64,000 bases of DNA from Microbacterium lacus (GTDB taxonomy: Bacteria > Actinomycetota > Actinomycetes > Actinomycetales > Microbacteriaceae), in assembly GCF_002812805.1 (NCBI RefSeq), contig NZ_NMUM01000040.1, positions 62,001-126,000 on the forward strand. Direction: 5' to 3'. The number at the start of each line of letters is the position of its first letter. The first letter of the stretch is position 1. A program made the translations under genes and the position numbers. Shown piece after piece: positions 44,274 to 52,878 of this stretch. The notes beneath the pieces were generated by a model. That model was not told the origin of the DNA and made no database searches. It was given only the letters and a program-made list of their open reading frames with translations.

Positions 44274-45584
44274 ATGCATTCGAACAGCCGCGAGACTCAA
44301 GCGGGCAGCATCGACGTCGTTTCTGCCGACGTTGCGGATGAGTACTGGACCGCGATTGCCGAGTTGGCTGCCGCAGAGGCGAAGGTGCTTCGCGTTTTGG
44401 CGCGGGCGGGAGACGTTGCGTTCGAGCGAATGGAAGCCCTGCCGCGGACGAGTGCACGCGAAGCAGAACTACCGCTGCGGGCGATCGCAGCTGAGCTCGC
44501 CGCGCGGGCGAACCAGTCCGATAGGACTGTGCAACGCAGAATCGACGAGGCACACACCATCTCGACCAAGTTCGGGGCGACGCTCAAGGCTCTGGGCGAA
44601 GGCCGTGTGGCTGTGGCACACGTCCGTGTGATCGTCGATCACGGGTCGAAGATCGAAGATCCTTCCGTGCGTGAGGTCTTCGAGGCCGAGGCGATCGCGC
44701 GGGCTGAGTCCACCACCGCTGGTCGGCTGAATGCGTCCTTGGCGCGTCTGGTTGAAGAGGTACAGCCCCGCACGTTTGCCGATCGGCACAAGGCTGCCCG
44801 CGAGGGGCGAGGTGTGTGGGTCCGCGACGACGCGGACGGCATGGCGGAGTTGGTTATGCGGGGTCCCGCGGTTCCCGTCCATGGCATGCACGACATGCTC
44901 ACGCAGATGGCCCGCAAGATCACCAACGCGGCTTCCGCTGCGACTGCAGACGGCGCCGAGCCCGACCCGCGAACCATGAGTCAGGTGCGTGCTGATCTCC
45001 TCGCGGAGATCGTGCTGACTCACCGGGTCGACCCGGCGACGGGCGAGGGGCTCTCGGACGGGTACGGCGGGCTCGCGTCGATCCGTGCGGTCGTCAACGT
45101 GACGGTCCCTGCGCTGGCGCTGGCCGGCGTCACCGCTGACCCCGCCGAACTTGTCGGCCGCGCTCCCGTCGACATCGATACGGCCCGCATCCTGGCCCTC
45201 TCGGCGCCGGGGTGGGAACGAGTGCTCGCCGATCCGATCACCGGAGGGGTGTTGGCGGTCGATCGGTACACAAGATCCGCGGATTTGACCCGATATCTGC
45301 GGGTTCGCGACCCACATTGCCGATTCCCCGGGTGTCGAATGCCGGCGCATCGGTGCGATGTCGATCACGGGCGGGACTATGCCCTCGGCGGTGAGACATC
45401 GCATTGCAACCTCGCGTGCTTCTGCCGAAGACACCATGTATTGAAGGGCGAAACTCCGTGGATGGTCAGGCACCTGCCCGGCGGAGTACTCGAATGGACG
45501 TCACCCGGCGGCAAGGTCTATATCGACATACCGCCGCCGGTCCTGGTGGGATTCGTGCCTGATCTGGAGCCGCCACCTTTCTGA
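44274..45584 (+). CDS. DUF222 / HNH endonuclease domain protein, divergent third member
   Basis: 436 aa. DUF222 helices at ~20-300 and an HNH domain at ~345-395: DPHCRFPGCRMPAHRCDVDH, YALGGETSHCNLACFCRRHH. Two Cys pairs flank the catalytic DH. It is only distantly related to the two copies at 6.1 and 16.9 kb, so it is not part of that duplication. The 5' flank (44200-44273) has AT-rich TTACTTATCCACAAC, similar to the TGTGGA(T/C)AA words in front of the other HNH genes. Confidence 0.88.
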   Translation: MHSNSRETQAGSIDVVSADVADEYWTAIAELAAAEAKVLRVLARAGDVAFERMEALPRTSAREAELPLRAIAAELAARANQSDRTVQRRIDEAHTISTKFGATLKALGEGRVAVAHVRVIVDHGSKIEDPSVREVFEAEAIARAESTTAGRLNASLARLVEEVQPRTFADRHKAAREGRGVWVRDDADGMAELVMRGPAVPVHGMHDMLTQMARKITNAASAATADGAEPDPRTMSQVRADLLAEIVLTHRVDPATGEGLSDGYGGLASIRAVVNVTVPALALAGVTADPAELVGRAPVDIDTARILALSAPGWERVLADPITGGVLAVDRYTRSADLTRYLRVRDPHCRFPGCRMPAHRCDVDHGRDYALGGETSHCNLACFCRRHHVLKGETPWMVRHLPGGVLEWTSPGGKVYIDIPPPVLVGFVPDLEPPPF

Positions 45585-46126
45585 GTGGTGCGGCGCGGCG
45601 CGGCGGCGCGACGGTTGCGTGCGAGGTGCGGGCGCCCGACGGTTTCGGGCGAGGTGCGGGACGGTGCGCATCTGGCGGGCCGGGCAAGACCGTTCTCACG
45701 TTGTTGTGTTCGGCGTCCGAGTCCTGTGTCCGGCGTACTGTGTCCGGAGTTCCTGTCCGGCGTCCTGCGGGGTGACGTCCCTCTGAGTGGTGGTGGGACG
45801 TCACCCCGCCCGAACCGTCCGGCTGGCGCGAATCCCTCGCTACTGCGGCTTCTCGTCTCGCGTGGAGCCTGGTGACGTAAACGACTCGATCGAGCTGACG
45901 CTCACACCGAAGTCGAACGGGTCACTCACCCGCACGGCGGAAGAGAGAAGCATGCGCGGCACGACGATTCCCTGAACAGACGAGAAGCCCCACGGTGCGT
46001 AAGGCGTTCGATATGCAACATTAGAGCGCTCTCATAATCGCGCCCTGGGGTTCCGGCAGATATCACCCCCGAAGCGACTCGAATTCACCCTGGGGGTGAG
46101 GTTCTGGGGCCGAGTTATTGTGCTGT
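45585..46126. other. Gene-free stretch after the third HNH gene
   Basis: About 540 bases with no supported gene. It holds repeated GTCCGG(C/A)GT words (45717-45766), a perfect 15-bp inverted repeat (45767-45809) and an AT-richer segment at 46005-46040. Frames here are short and without family resemblance. Confidence 0.6.
45767..45809. repeat. Perfect 15-bp inverted repeat
   Basis: GCGGGGTGACGTCCC (45767-45781) and GGGACGTCACCCCGC (45795-45809) are exact reverse complements with a 13-base loop. It lies 183 bases after the HNH stop. It could be a terminator without a T-run, a protein-binding dyad or a remnant end of a mobile element. Confidence 0.75.
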
Positions 46127-46435
46127 TTAGAGCTGGCGGGCGAGGGCGGTGGCCTCGGCGCGACTGTGAACGCCGAGCTTGCGATAGAGGCTGCGGGTGA
46201 GGGTTTGACGGTGTTGAGGCTGATGAAGAGCGTGTCTGCAATATCGGCGAAGGGCTGACCGTCGGCGATGAGGACGAGCAACTCGCGCTCGCGACGAGTG
46301 AGGGCGTCGAGGTTCGCGTGGCGTTCTGTAGTGGAACATGCGGTGGCGTAGAGATCCCAGTGCCGCTGGAAGACATCGGCGGCGGCCAGCCAGCCCTCGT
46401 CGCGCGCGGCGATCTCGATCGCGGAACGCAGGTGC
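46127..46435 (-). pseudogene. LuxR-family regulator remnant, frameshifted and 5'-truncated
   Basis: Read from 46435, one frame gives AAADVFQRHWDLYATA then ALTRRERELLVLIADGQPFADIADTLFISLNTVK. The continuation TLTRSLYRKLGVHSRAEA and ALARQL-stop is in another frame. Together these are the complete GerE/LuxR HTH. One base appears lost near 46207 (AAACCC). Upstream of 46435 the frame meets a stop within CAGGTGCT repeats, so the sensor part is gone. It was probably a MalT-like large regulator. Confidence 0.8.
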
Positions 46436-46464
46436 TCAGGCTCAGGTGCTCAGGTGCTCAGGTG
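46431..46464. repeat. Short tandem repeat of CAGGTGCT words
   Basis: Four overlapping copies of CAGGTGC(T/G) with CTCAGG joins, at the broken end of the LuxR remnant. A likely site of slippage or of the deletion that removed the 5' part of the gene. From here to 46644 I see nothing else. Confidence 0.6.
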
Positions 46465-46644
46465 CGACCAACACCCGCTCGGGCGCTGACTCGCGCGCAC
46501 GCTCGACATGCTGTTCTCGCTCACGGCAATCCCCACCATCAGACGGTTCTGATGTGTTCGACCACGATAGAGGGCGCGCGGAATGGTCGCTCTCTCATGA
46601 GACGCCACATGGGGCGTTTTACGACGCGAGTCGAGCCAGAAGAT

Positions 46645-47409
46645 TCAGGCGCTTGCCGCGGGCGCGAGGGGCTCGCCGGGGGTGGGCGTGCCTGGCATGG
46701 CGTTGGGGGTCGTGGCGTTCGGGGTCGCGTCGTTCGTCGCGGCGATCGCCTTGGCCGTAACGAGGATGGGCTTGTGGTCGGAGAGGCCCTGCGGAAGGGT
46801 CTGCACTTTGTCGATCTCGAAACCGACCGAGGTGGCGAAATCGTAGTGGCCGCGGAAGAAGCGGTAGCGCGTGTAGGTGCGGGCGTCACTGAGGTTCAGC
46901 TCGTAGCCCTGGTCGCGGATGCGCTGGCCGAGGTTCTCCTTGAAGACGGGGTAGTTGTAGTCGCCGACCATGAGGGTGGGAAGACCCGGGCCGAGCGTGT
47001 CGAGTTCATCGAGTGCCGTGCGGATCTGGTGCCGGCGCAGAGAGTTGAGGGCGGTCAGGGGCGCGGCGTGGAAGGACGCGACGATCATCTCGTGGCCCGC
47101 GTCGATATCGTGTAGGCGCACCCCGAGCAGGCGCTCCTCCGCGGGCTTCAGCACACGGTCGTGCAGCGACTTCTTCAGGCTCATCGCCCGCACGGCCTCA
47201 GCACGGTAGGTGTTCTCGCGGAAGTAGACCGCAAGTCCGAGGCGGTTGCGGCTCGTGGCATCCGCGAGCTTGAGGCCATGGATGGTGTCGGGAATGTCGG
47301 TGGAGTCGCACTCCTGCAGGCAGAGCACATCGGGTTCGTAGCGCTCGGCGAGCGCCGCGAGCTCGGTGGCCGCACGGTGCTTGCGCAGGTTGTAAGAGAT
47401 GACCTTCAT
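46645..47409 (-). CDS. Endonuclease/exonuclease/phosphatase (EEP) family protein
   Basis: 254 aa. MKVISYNLRKHRAATEL at the start, LCLQECD (metal-binding Glu), FHAAPL, MVGDYNYP (Asp/Asn pair) and the final LSDHKPILV give the standard DNase I-like catalytic set. Members cleave nucleic acids or phosphodiesters of lipids; the substrate is unknown. The last ~35 residues are Ala/Thr/Pro-rich. It lies 98 bases downstream of truA on the same strand. Confidence 0.85.
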   Translation of the reverse strand: MKVISYNLRKHRAATELAALAERYEPDVLCLQECDSTDIPDTIHGLKLADATSRNRLGLAVYFRENTYRAEAVRAMSLKKSLHDRVLKPAEERLLGVRLHDIDAGHEMIVASFHAAPLTALNSLRRHQIRTALDELDTLGPGLPTLMVGDYNYPVFKENLGQRIRDQGYELNLSDARTYTRYRFFRGHYDFATSVGFEIDKVQTLPQGLSDHKPILVTAKAIAATNDATPNATTPNAMPGTPTPGEPLAPAASA

Positions 47410-47506
47410 ACCGCCAACCAGGATATGCGCGAGACGTTACCGTCGGGTGACGCGTTGACCGACGGTGCGGGGTTCTTTGAGAACTCTCAGGTGGACGAGC
47501 GAGTTC

Positions 47507-48364
47507 TCACTCCTCGTCGCGGCGAGCGCGGGTGGCGTCGGCGCGCGACGCGAGCTGATCGTCGGCGGGGTACCCCACCTCCATCAGGGTGAGGCCGCGG
47601 GCAGCCAGCACGGGGAAGGCGCTGGTGCGTTCCTGCGCGTCCCGCAGGGTCGCGACGTCCTCGATGCTCAGCCTGCCGCGGCCGACCGCGACACAGGCGC
47701 CGACGAGGGCGCGCACCATGCTGTGGCAGAACGCATCCGCGCGCACATTCGCGATCAGCACGCCGTTCGCGTCGCGCCGCCAGTCGTACTCGAGCAGCGT
47801 CCGGATGGTCGTCGCACCCTCGCGGGGCCGGCAATACGCCGCGAAGTCGTGCAGTCCGATCAGCGACCGGGCGGCAGCATCCATCGCCTCTTCATCGAGG
47901 CGGGCGTTGACGTTCGTCGTGCGCGTGCGCTCGAGCGGGTCGTAGCCCGTCGTCGAATCGGCGATGCGGTACCGGTAGCGGCGCCAGACGGCGGAGAAGC
48001 GGGCATCGAACCCCTCGGGGGCCTCCCGGATGTTCCGCACGGTGACGTCCGCGTACTTGCCGAGCACGCCACGCACGCGCTGCGCCAGCAGATCGAGCGG
48101 GCTGCCGTACTTCGGGCGCGACCGGCCCAGAGCGTCGAGCAGCTGTGCGTCGAGATCGAGGTGCGCAACCTGGCCGGCGGCGTGCACACCGGCATCCGTG
48201 CGGCCCGCGACGACGAGGCGTGGGGTCGGGGTGGATGTGTAGGCGGTGCCGAGCACCAGCGCGAGGGCATCCTCGAGCGTCCCCTGGACGGTGCGGAGGC
48301 TCGTCTGCCGCGCCCAGCCGCGAAAATGCGTGCCGTCGTAGGCGATGTCGAGGCGGATCCGCAC
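47507..48364 (-). CDS. truA: tRNA pseudouridine synthase A
   Basis: 285 aa. Catalytic Asp in AGRTDAGVHA (near residue 57), FRGWARQTSLRTVQGTLEDAL before it, and the C-terminal FCHSMVRALVGACVAVGRG are all conserved. It isomerises uridines 38-40 in tRNA anticodon arms. In many actinobacteria truA follows rplQ directly; here the glucan module sits between. It diverges from the acyltransferase gene with 166 bases between starts. Confidence 0.95.
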   Translation of the reverse strand: MRIRLDIAYDGTHFRGWARQTSLRTVQGTLEDALALVLGTAYTSTPTPRLVVAGRTDAGVHAAGQVAHLDLDAQLLDALGRSRPKYGSPLDLLAQRVRGVLGKYADVTVRNIREAPEGFDARFSAVWRRYRYRIADSTTGYDPLERTRTTNVNARLDEEAMDAAARSLIGLHDFAAYCRPREGATTIRTLLEYDWRRDANGVLIANVRADAFCHSMVRALVGACVAVGRGRLSIEDVATLRDAQERTSAFPVLAARGLTLMEVGYPADDQLASRADATRARRDEE

Positions 48365-48530
48365 CCGCTCAGCCTATTGCCGCGGCGGAACACCTCAGGG
48401 GCCCGCCGCCGGCAATCCTTCTCGCAGTGTCGGCGCCCCCGACGTAAACTTGGCCTGCGTCGACGCCACCCGCATGTGCCCCACACACTCCCCCGAAAAT
48501 GGGGGCGCTACGTCCGCCGCCCGGTACCCC

Positions 48531-50609
48531 ATGACTCGCGATATCCCCACCGCCCCCGCCTCGGCTCCCGCGCTCGACCGTCCCGTCGCGCCTGCTCTGC
48601 CGGTCGTTTCTGCGCCCGTTTCGGGGCGGTATGCGGGACTTGATGGACTGCGCGCGATCGCGGTGGCACTCGTGGTGGCCTATCACCTGTTCCCCGCGTG
48701 GTGGCTGCCGCAGGGGTTCATCGGGGTCGACGTCTTCTTCGTCATCAGCGGGTTCCTGATCACCTCGCTGCTGCTGCACGAAGCCTCGACATCCGAAGCC
48801 GCGTCATCCGAGGCCGTGGGCCGGGGGCGACGCATCTCGTTGGTCGGGTTCTGGCGACGCCGCGCCCGGCGCCTGCTGCCGGCGCTCGTGACGCTGATCG
48901 TGGTGTGCGGGCTCTGGGCGTGGACGATCGGCGGCGACGTCCTCGTCGGCTTCGGGCGACAGGTGCTCGGCGCCCTGACCTTCAGCTTCAACTGGATCTC
49001 GATCTCGGCGGGCAGCGGATACTTCGACGCGGGCACCCCCGAGCTGTTCCGCAACCTCTGGTCCCTCGCTGTCGAAGAGCAGTTCTACGTGCTGTGGCCC
49101 CTGCTCTTCCCGCTCCTGTTGCTGATCCCCTCACGCATCGTCCGCGCGGGCGTAGCCGTCGTCGCGGCCGCGGGGTCGGCCCTCTGGATGGCCGTGCTCG
49201 TGTCGAACGCACTGGCAGGCGCGAGCGGCGGAGTGGGCGTGACGCGGGCTTACTTCGGCACCGACTCACACGGCTTCGGCATCCTGCTCGGCGTCGCGCT
49301 CGCGTTCGTCGCGGGGCAGGCGCTTCGCACACCGACCGCCTGGATGCTGCGCGCCGGCGTTCGCCGCGGTGTCACCGCCCTCGGCGCACTGGCCGTCGCG
49401 GGGATCGTCGCGATCGCGACCGTGCCGCCCGCGCCCGACACGGCGACGTTCCCGGGCGCCCTGCTCGTCGCCTGCCTGCTCACGGTCGTCGCAATCACCG
49501 CCGGCGCATGGCCGGGCTCGGTTCTCGGACGTGCGCTCGATCTTCCGCCGCTCCGCTTCGTCGGGCAACGCTCGTACGGCATCTACCTGTGGCACTGGCC
49601 CGTGCTCGTTCTTCTCATGGCGGGCCTCTCGATCGCCCCCGGCACCGAGGTCCCTCTCGCGGTGGGGCTCTGGGCCCTCGCCATCACTCTCTTCGCCGCG
49701 ATCGTTTCGTACCGGTTCATCGAGACCCCCATCCGCCGGAACGGCTTCCGCGCCTCGTTCGCGGCTCTCCGCGCTCGCTTGTCCGGGGCACCGGCGGGTC
49801 GCTTCGCCGCTCTCGCGGCCGTCACGGCGTTTGTGTTCGCCGCGGGCGCCACGACCAGCGCGATCGCGATTGCGCCCGAGGTCACGTCGGGGGCGACCGC
49901 GGTCGAAGCGGGACAGCAGGCTCTCGACTCGGCAGACGCACCATCACAATCACGGTCGCCATCCCCGTCTTCGTCGTCGGGCCCCCGGGTCGAGCCGCCG
50001 CTCGCCGTGCAGACGGGCGATGAGCCCGTGCCCGGGCCGCGGCCGACCCCCGTGACCGGCGACCAGGTCAGCGCCATCGGCGACTCCGTCATGCTCGCGT
50101 CGGCACCCGGACTGATGGAACGCCTGCCGGGAATCCAGATCGACGCATCCGTCTCGCGTTCCCTGAACGCCGGCGTCGGCATTGCCGAAGCGCAGGCCGC
50201 CGCCGGGCAGCTTCGGCCCTACGTCGTGATCGCGCTCGGCACGAACGGTCCGATCAGCGCCGAAGCGCTCGCCCGCCTCGAACAGGCGATCGGGCCCGAC
50301 CGGCACCTCGTTCTCGTGAACGCCTTCGCACCGCGCGATTGGATCGCCGGGGTCAACGCCGAGCTCGCGACCTTCGATGCGGCCCAGGCCAACGTCGTCG
50401 TCGCCGACTGGGCGGGCGCCGCCGCGGCACACCAGGACCTGCTCGCGGGCGACCGCATCCACCCCGGCCCCACGGGCGGAAGGCTCTTCGCCGAGACCGT
50501 GGCGACGGCCGTGCAGGGTGTGGAAGATGCCCGGGCCCAGGCCGCGTTCGACAAGTCGGTCCGCGCGTCGGCGCTCGCGACGCGACTGGTCGACGGAGGC
50601 GGCGAGTAG
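48531..50609 (+). CDS. OafA/YrhL-type O-acyltransferase with C-terminal SGNH domain
   Basis: 692 aa from ATG 48531. The Acyltransferase_3 domain (residues ~35-400) has GLDGLRAIAVALVVAYH with the catalytic His, IGVDVFFVISGFLIT, FWRRRARRLLPAL and about ten membrane segments. A Ser/Pro linker leads to an extracytoplasmic SGNH hydrolase-like domain: GDS at 517-519, GTNG at 570-573 and D641-x-x-H644. Such fusions move acyl groups to external glycans. It heads a plus-strand run with the GH6 gene, so O-acylation of that glycan is the natural guess. Confidence 0.92.
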   Translation: MTRDIPTAPASAPALDRPVAPALPVVSAPVSGRYAGLDGLRAIAVALVVAYHLFPAWWLPQGFIGVDVFFVISGFLITSLLLHEASTSEAASSEAVGRGRRISLVGFWRRRARRLLPALVTLIVVCGLWAWTIGGDVLVGFGRQVLGALTFSFNWISISAGSGYFDAGTPELFRNLWSLAVEEQFYVLWPLLFPLLLLIPSRIVRAGVAVVAAAGSALWMAVLVSNALAGASGGVGVTRAYFGTDSHGFGILLGVALAFVAGQALRTPTAWMLRAGVRRGVTALGALAVAGIVAIATVPPAPDTATFPGALLVACLLTVVAITAGAWPGSVLGRALDLPPLRFVGQRSYGIYLWHWPVLVLLMAGLSIAPGTEVPLAVGLWALAITLFAAIVSYRFIETPIRRNGFRASFAALRARLSGAPAGRFAALAAVTAFVFAAGATTSAIAIAPEVTSGATAVEAGQQALDSADAPSQSRSPSPSSSSGPRVEPPLAVQTGDEPVPGPRPTPVTGDQVSAIGDSVMLASAPGLMERLPGIQIDASVSRSLNAGVGIAEAQAAAGQLRPYVVIALGTNGPISAEALARLEQAIGPDRHLVLVNAFAPRDWIAGVNAELATFDAAQANVVVADWAGAAAAHQDLLAGDRIHPGPTGGRLFAETVATAVQGVEDARAQAAFDKSVRASALATRLVDGGGE

Positions 50610-50695
50610 ACCCTGCTGGGCCGGCTTCTCGCGCCGCACGATGACGCGAGCGCGGCGCGTCAAGAGAGGGTGCTGGCGACCGATAGATTCTCAGG

Positions 50696-51727
50696 GTGAC
50701 GTCCTCGCCCCCTCCCTCGCGCGACGCGAGAACGCGCAGACGGCCCGGCCGTACGATCGCGGTGGTCCTGATCGTTCTGGCACTGATCGTGGTGGTGGGC
50801 GCGGCCGCCTGGAACCTCCTCAAAGACGGAGATATCACGAGCGCACCCGACCCGATCCGTCCGGCGCTGTACGCCAACACCGAAGCATCACGGCACGCCG
50901 CGAGCGAGCCCATCGGCACCCCCGAGCAGCTCGCCGCCGCCTACCTCGCGCAGCAGCCCACGGCCTACTGGCTCGTACCCGAGCGCGACCCGATCGGCGG
51001 CGTCGGCCCCCGCGTCACCGCCCTGGCCCAGGAAGCATCCGACCAGGGCGCGATCTCGACGATCGTCATCTACGGGCTGCCGGGACGCGACTGCGGCAAC
51101 TTCTCGGCCGGGGGGCTGTCCGAGGCCGACTACGCGATCTGGACCGCCGAGATCGGCGCGGCGGTGAGCGCATCCGGCATCGAGACGATCGTCATGCTCG
51201 AACCGGACTCGATCGCCCTGGCCCAGGAGTGCGGCAACCTCGCCGAGCGCGCGCCACAGTTGCAGGGCGCGGTCACGAACCTGTCGGCCGAGAACGCCGA
51301 CATCTACATCGACGGCGGCCACTCGACATGGCACTCCCCCGAGGTCATGGCGGGATTCATCCGCCAGATGGGCGTCATCGACCAGGTCCGCGGATTCGCC
51401 ACGAACGTCTCGAACTACAACACCGACCGCGATGAGGTCGCCTACGCACGCCAGCTGTCGGGACTGCTCGGCGGTGCGCACGCCGTGATCGACTCCGCAC
51501 GCAATGGCGTCGGGGGGACGGGCGAGTGGTGCAACCCGCCGGACCGGCGCGTCGGATCTGCTCCCGGAACCGTGCACGACGACGTCGTCGACACCAACCT
51601 CTGGATCAAGGTGCCGGGCGAGAGCGACGGCACCTGCAACGGCGGCCCTGCCGCGGGCGCCTGGTGGCCGCAGTCCGCCATCGTCCTGACCGCCGACGTG
51701 GTCGTCATCGAAGACGAGAACGAATAA
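50696..51727 (+). CDS. Glycoside hydrolase family 6 protein, membrane-anchored
   Basis: 343 aa from a GTG start. One N-terminal membrane helix (residues ~20-41), catalytic domain from ~75. GH6 blocks: VIYGLPGRDCGNFSAGG (Asp132), MLEPDS with Asp171 the expected general acid, NVSNY, IDSARNG, EWCNPPDRRVG and WIKVPGESDGTC, with Cys133/Cys179 and a second pair for disulfides. GH6 enzymes invert at beta-1,4-glucan bonds. Anchored next to a GT2 synthase, it more likely trims a nascent glucan than digests plant cellulose. Confidence 0.92.
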   Translation: MTSSPPPSRDARTRRRPGRTIAVVLIVLALIVVVGAAAWNLLKDGDITSAPDPIRPALYANTEASRHAASEPIGTPEQLAAAYLAQQPTAYWLVPERDPIGGVGPRVTALAQEASDQGAISTIVIYGLPGRDCGNFSAGGLSEADYAIWTAEIGAAVSASGIETIVMLEPDSIALAQECGNLAERAPQLQGAVTNLSAENADIYIDGGHSTWHSPEVMAGFIRQMGVIDQVRGFATNVSNYNTDRDEVAYARQLSGLLGGAHAVIDSARNGVGGTGEWCNPPDRRVGSAPGTVHDDVVDTNLWIKVPGESDGTCNGGPAAGAWWPQSAIVLTADVVVIEDENE

Positions 51728-51787
51728 TGCCTGCCCCGTGTGTGCGAGAATTCGACAGGATCCACCGTCAGCAAAGGGAGCGACCGA

Positions 51788-52861
51788 ATGGCCGATGCCG
51801 ATGAGCTGCGCACCGCCGTTATCGTCGAGGACGACCCCGACGTTCGGCACCTGATCGCCAGCGTCTTCGAGTCGGCCGGGTTCTCCGTCGTCTCCGTCGG
51901 CAACGGGCTGGATGGCGTCCGCGCCGCCCTGGCCTACAAGCCCCTCATCACGACGCTCGATGTCAGCATGCCGGGGATCGACGGCTTCGAAGCCGCTCGT
52001 CGCATCCGCGCAGGTGGCAGCCCGACCTTCATCATGATGGTCAGCGCCATGTCCGAAGAATCCGACGTGATCCAGGGACTCGGCGCCGGCGCCGACGATT
52101 ACATCGTCAAGCCGTTCCGACCGCGCGAATTCCGGGCACGCATCGATGCTTTCCTGCGGCGACCGCCGCGCACCGAAGCACCCGGCGCCCCCTCGCCGCG
52201 CCAGCAGGAGAGCGTCGGACCATCGTTTCCGCGCATCAACACCACGACGATCCCGGTCCAGGCGCCCGCACCCCAGCCATCCGTCCAACAGTCTGCTCCC
52301 GCCGACCCGCCGATCTACCGCGGGCCGGGCGCTCGCTCGTTCGAGCAGGCGCAACCCCCGCGGCAGCCCCCTACACAGCAGTGGGAGAGGTACGACGAGC
52401 CGGTACAGGCGATGCGGGTCGTGCCGCCCGAAGACTACGACGATCTCGACGAAGAGTACGACGAGGTCATCGAGGGCGAGATCGACGGACCCAGTTCCGC
52501 CGTCGAACGCCGTGACCCCCACATCGGGTGGATGCACCACCGCGACCTGTTCCTCGACCCCGAGACGCGCCGGGTCGAGATCGGCAATCAGCCGGTCGAT
52601 CTGACCCAGACCGAGTTCGAGCTGCTGCTGACGATCATGTCGTCACGTCGCCGCATCCGCAGCAAGGCAGACCTGACCCTCGTGCTGCGAGGTGAGTCCT
52701 ACGTCACGTCGTACTACGTCGGCGACGCCGACAAGCGCGCCGTGCAGGCGCACGTCGACAGCCTGCGCCGCAAGCTCGGCGACATGAGCTCGCCGGTCCC
52801 CCGCTATCTCGAAGCCGTGCGGGACGTCGGGTACCGGATGACCCCCGAGACCGAGAACTAA
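51788..52861 (+). CDS. OmpR-type response regulator with long disordered linker
   Basis: 357 aa from ATG 51788 (GGGAG upstream). Receiver domain ~10-120: acidic EDD pair, phospho-acceptor Asp58 in TLDVSMPG, Lys108 in YIVKPF. The linker of ~130 residues (~122-255) is Pro/Gln-rich then strongly acidic (DDLDEEYDEVIEGEIDG). The winged-helix Trans_reg_C domain (~260-357) has DLTQTEFELLLTIM and VDSLRRKLGD. No histidine kinase is adjacent. It starts 60 bases after the GH6 gene and probably controls this module. Confidence 0.9.
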   Translation: MADADELRTAVIVEDDPDVRHLIASVFESAGFSVVSVGNGLDGVRAALAYKPLITTLDVSMPGIDGFEAARRIRAGGSPTFIMMVSAMSEESDVIQGLGAGADDYIVKPFRPREFRARIDAFLRRPPRTEAPGAPSPRQQESVGPSFPRINTTTIPVQAPAPQPSVQQSAPADPPIYRGPGARSFEQAQPPRQPPTQQWERYDEPVQAMRVVPPEDYDDLDEEYDEVIEGEIDGPSSAVERRDPHIGWMHHRDLFLDPETRRVEIGNQPVDLTQTEFELLLTIMSSRRRIRSKADLTLVLRGESYVTSYYVGDADKRAVQAHVDSLRRKLGDMSSPVPRYLEAVRDVGYRMTPETEN

Positions 52862-52878
52862 TTTCGAGCGTTCTCGGC

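Noticed and set aside
43528..44631. 367-codon plus-strand Gly-rich frame resembling a PE-PGRS protein
   Set aside because: The Gly-rich part is the complement of the Pro-rich VanZ tail and its 42-bp repeats; the rest overlaps the HNH gene out of frame.
45585..45875. 96-codon frame after the HNH gene
   Set aside because: Composition of random GC-rich DNA, runs through the 15-bp inverted repeat and has no family features.
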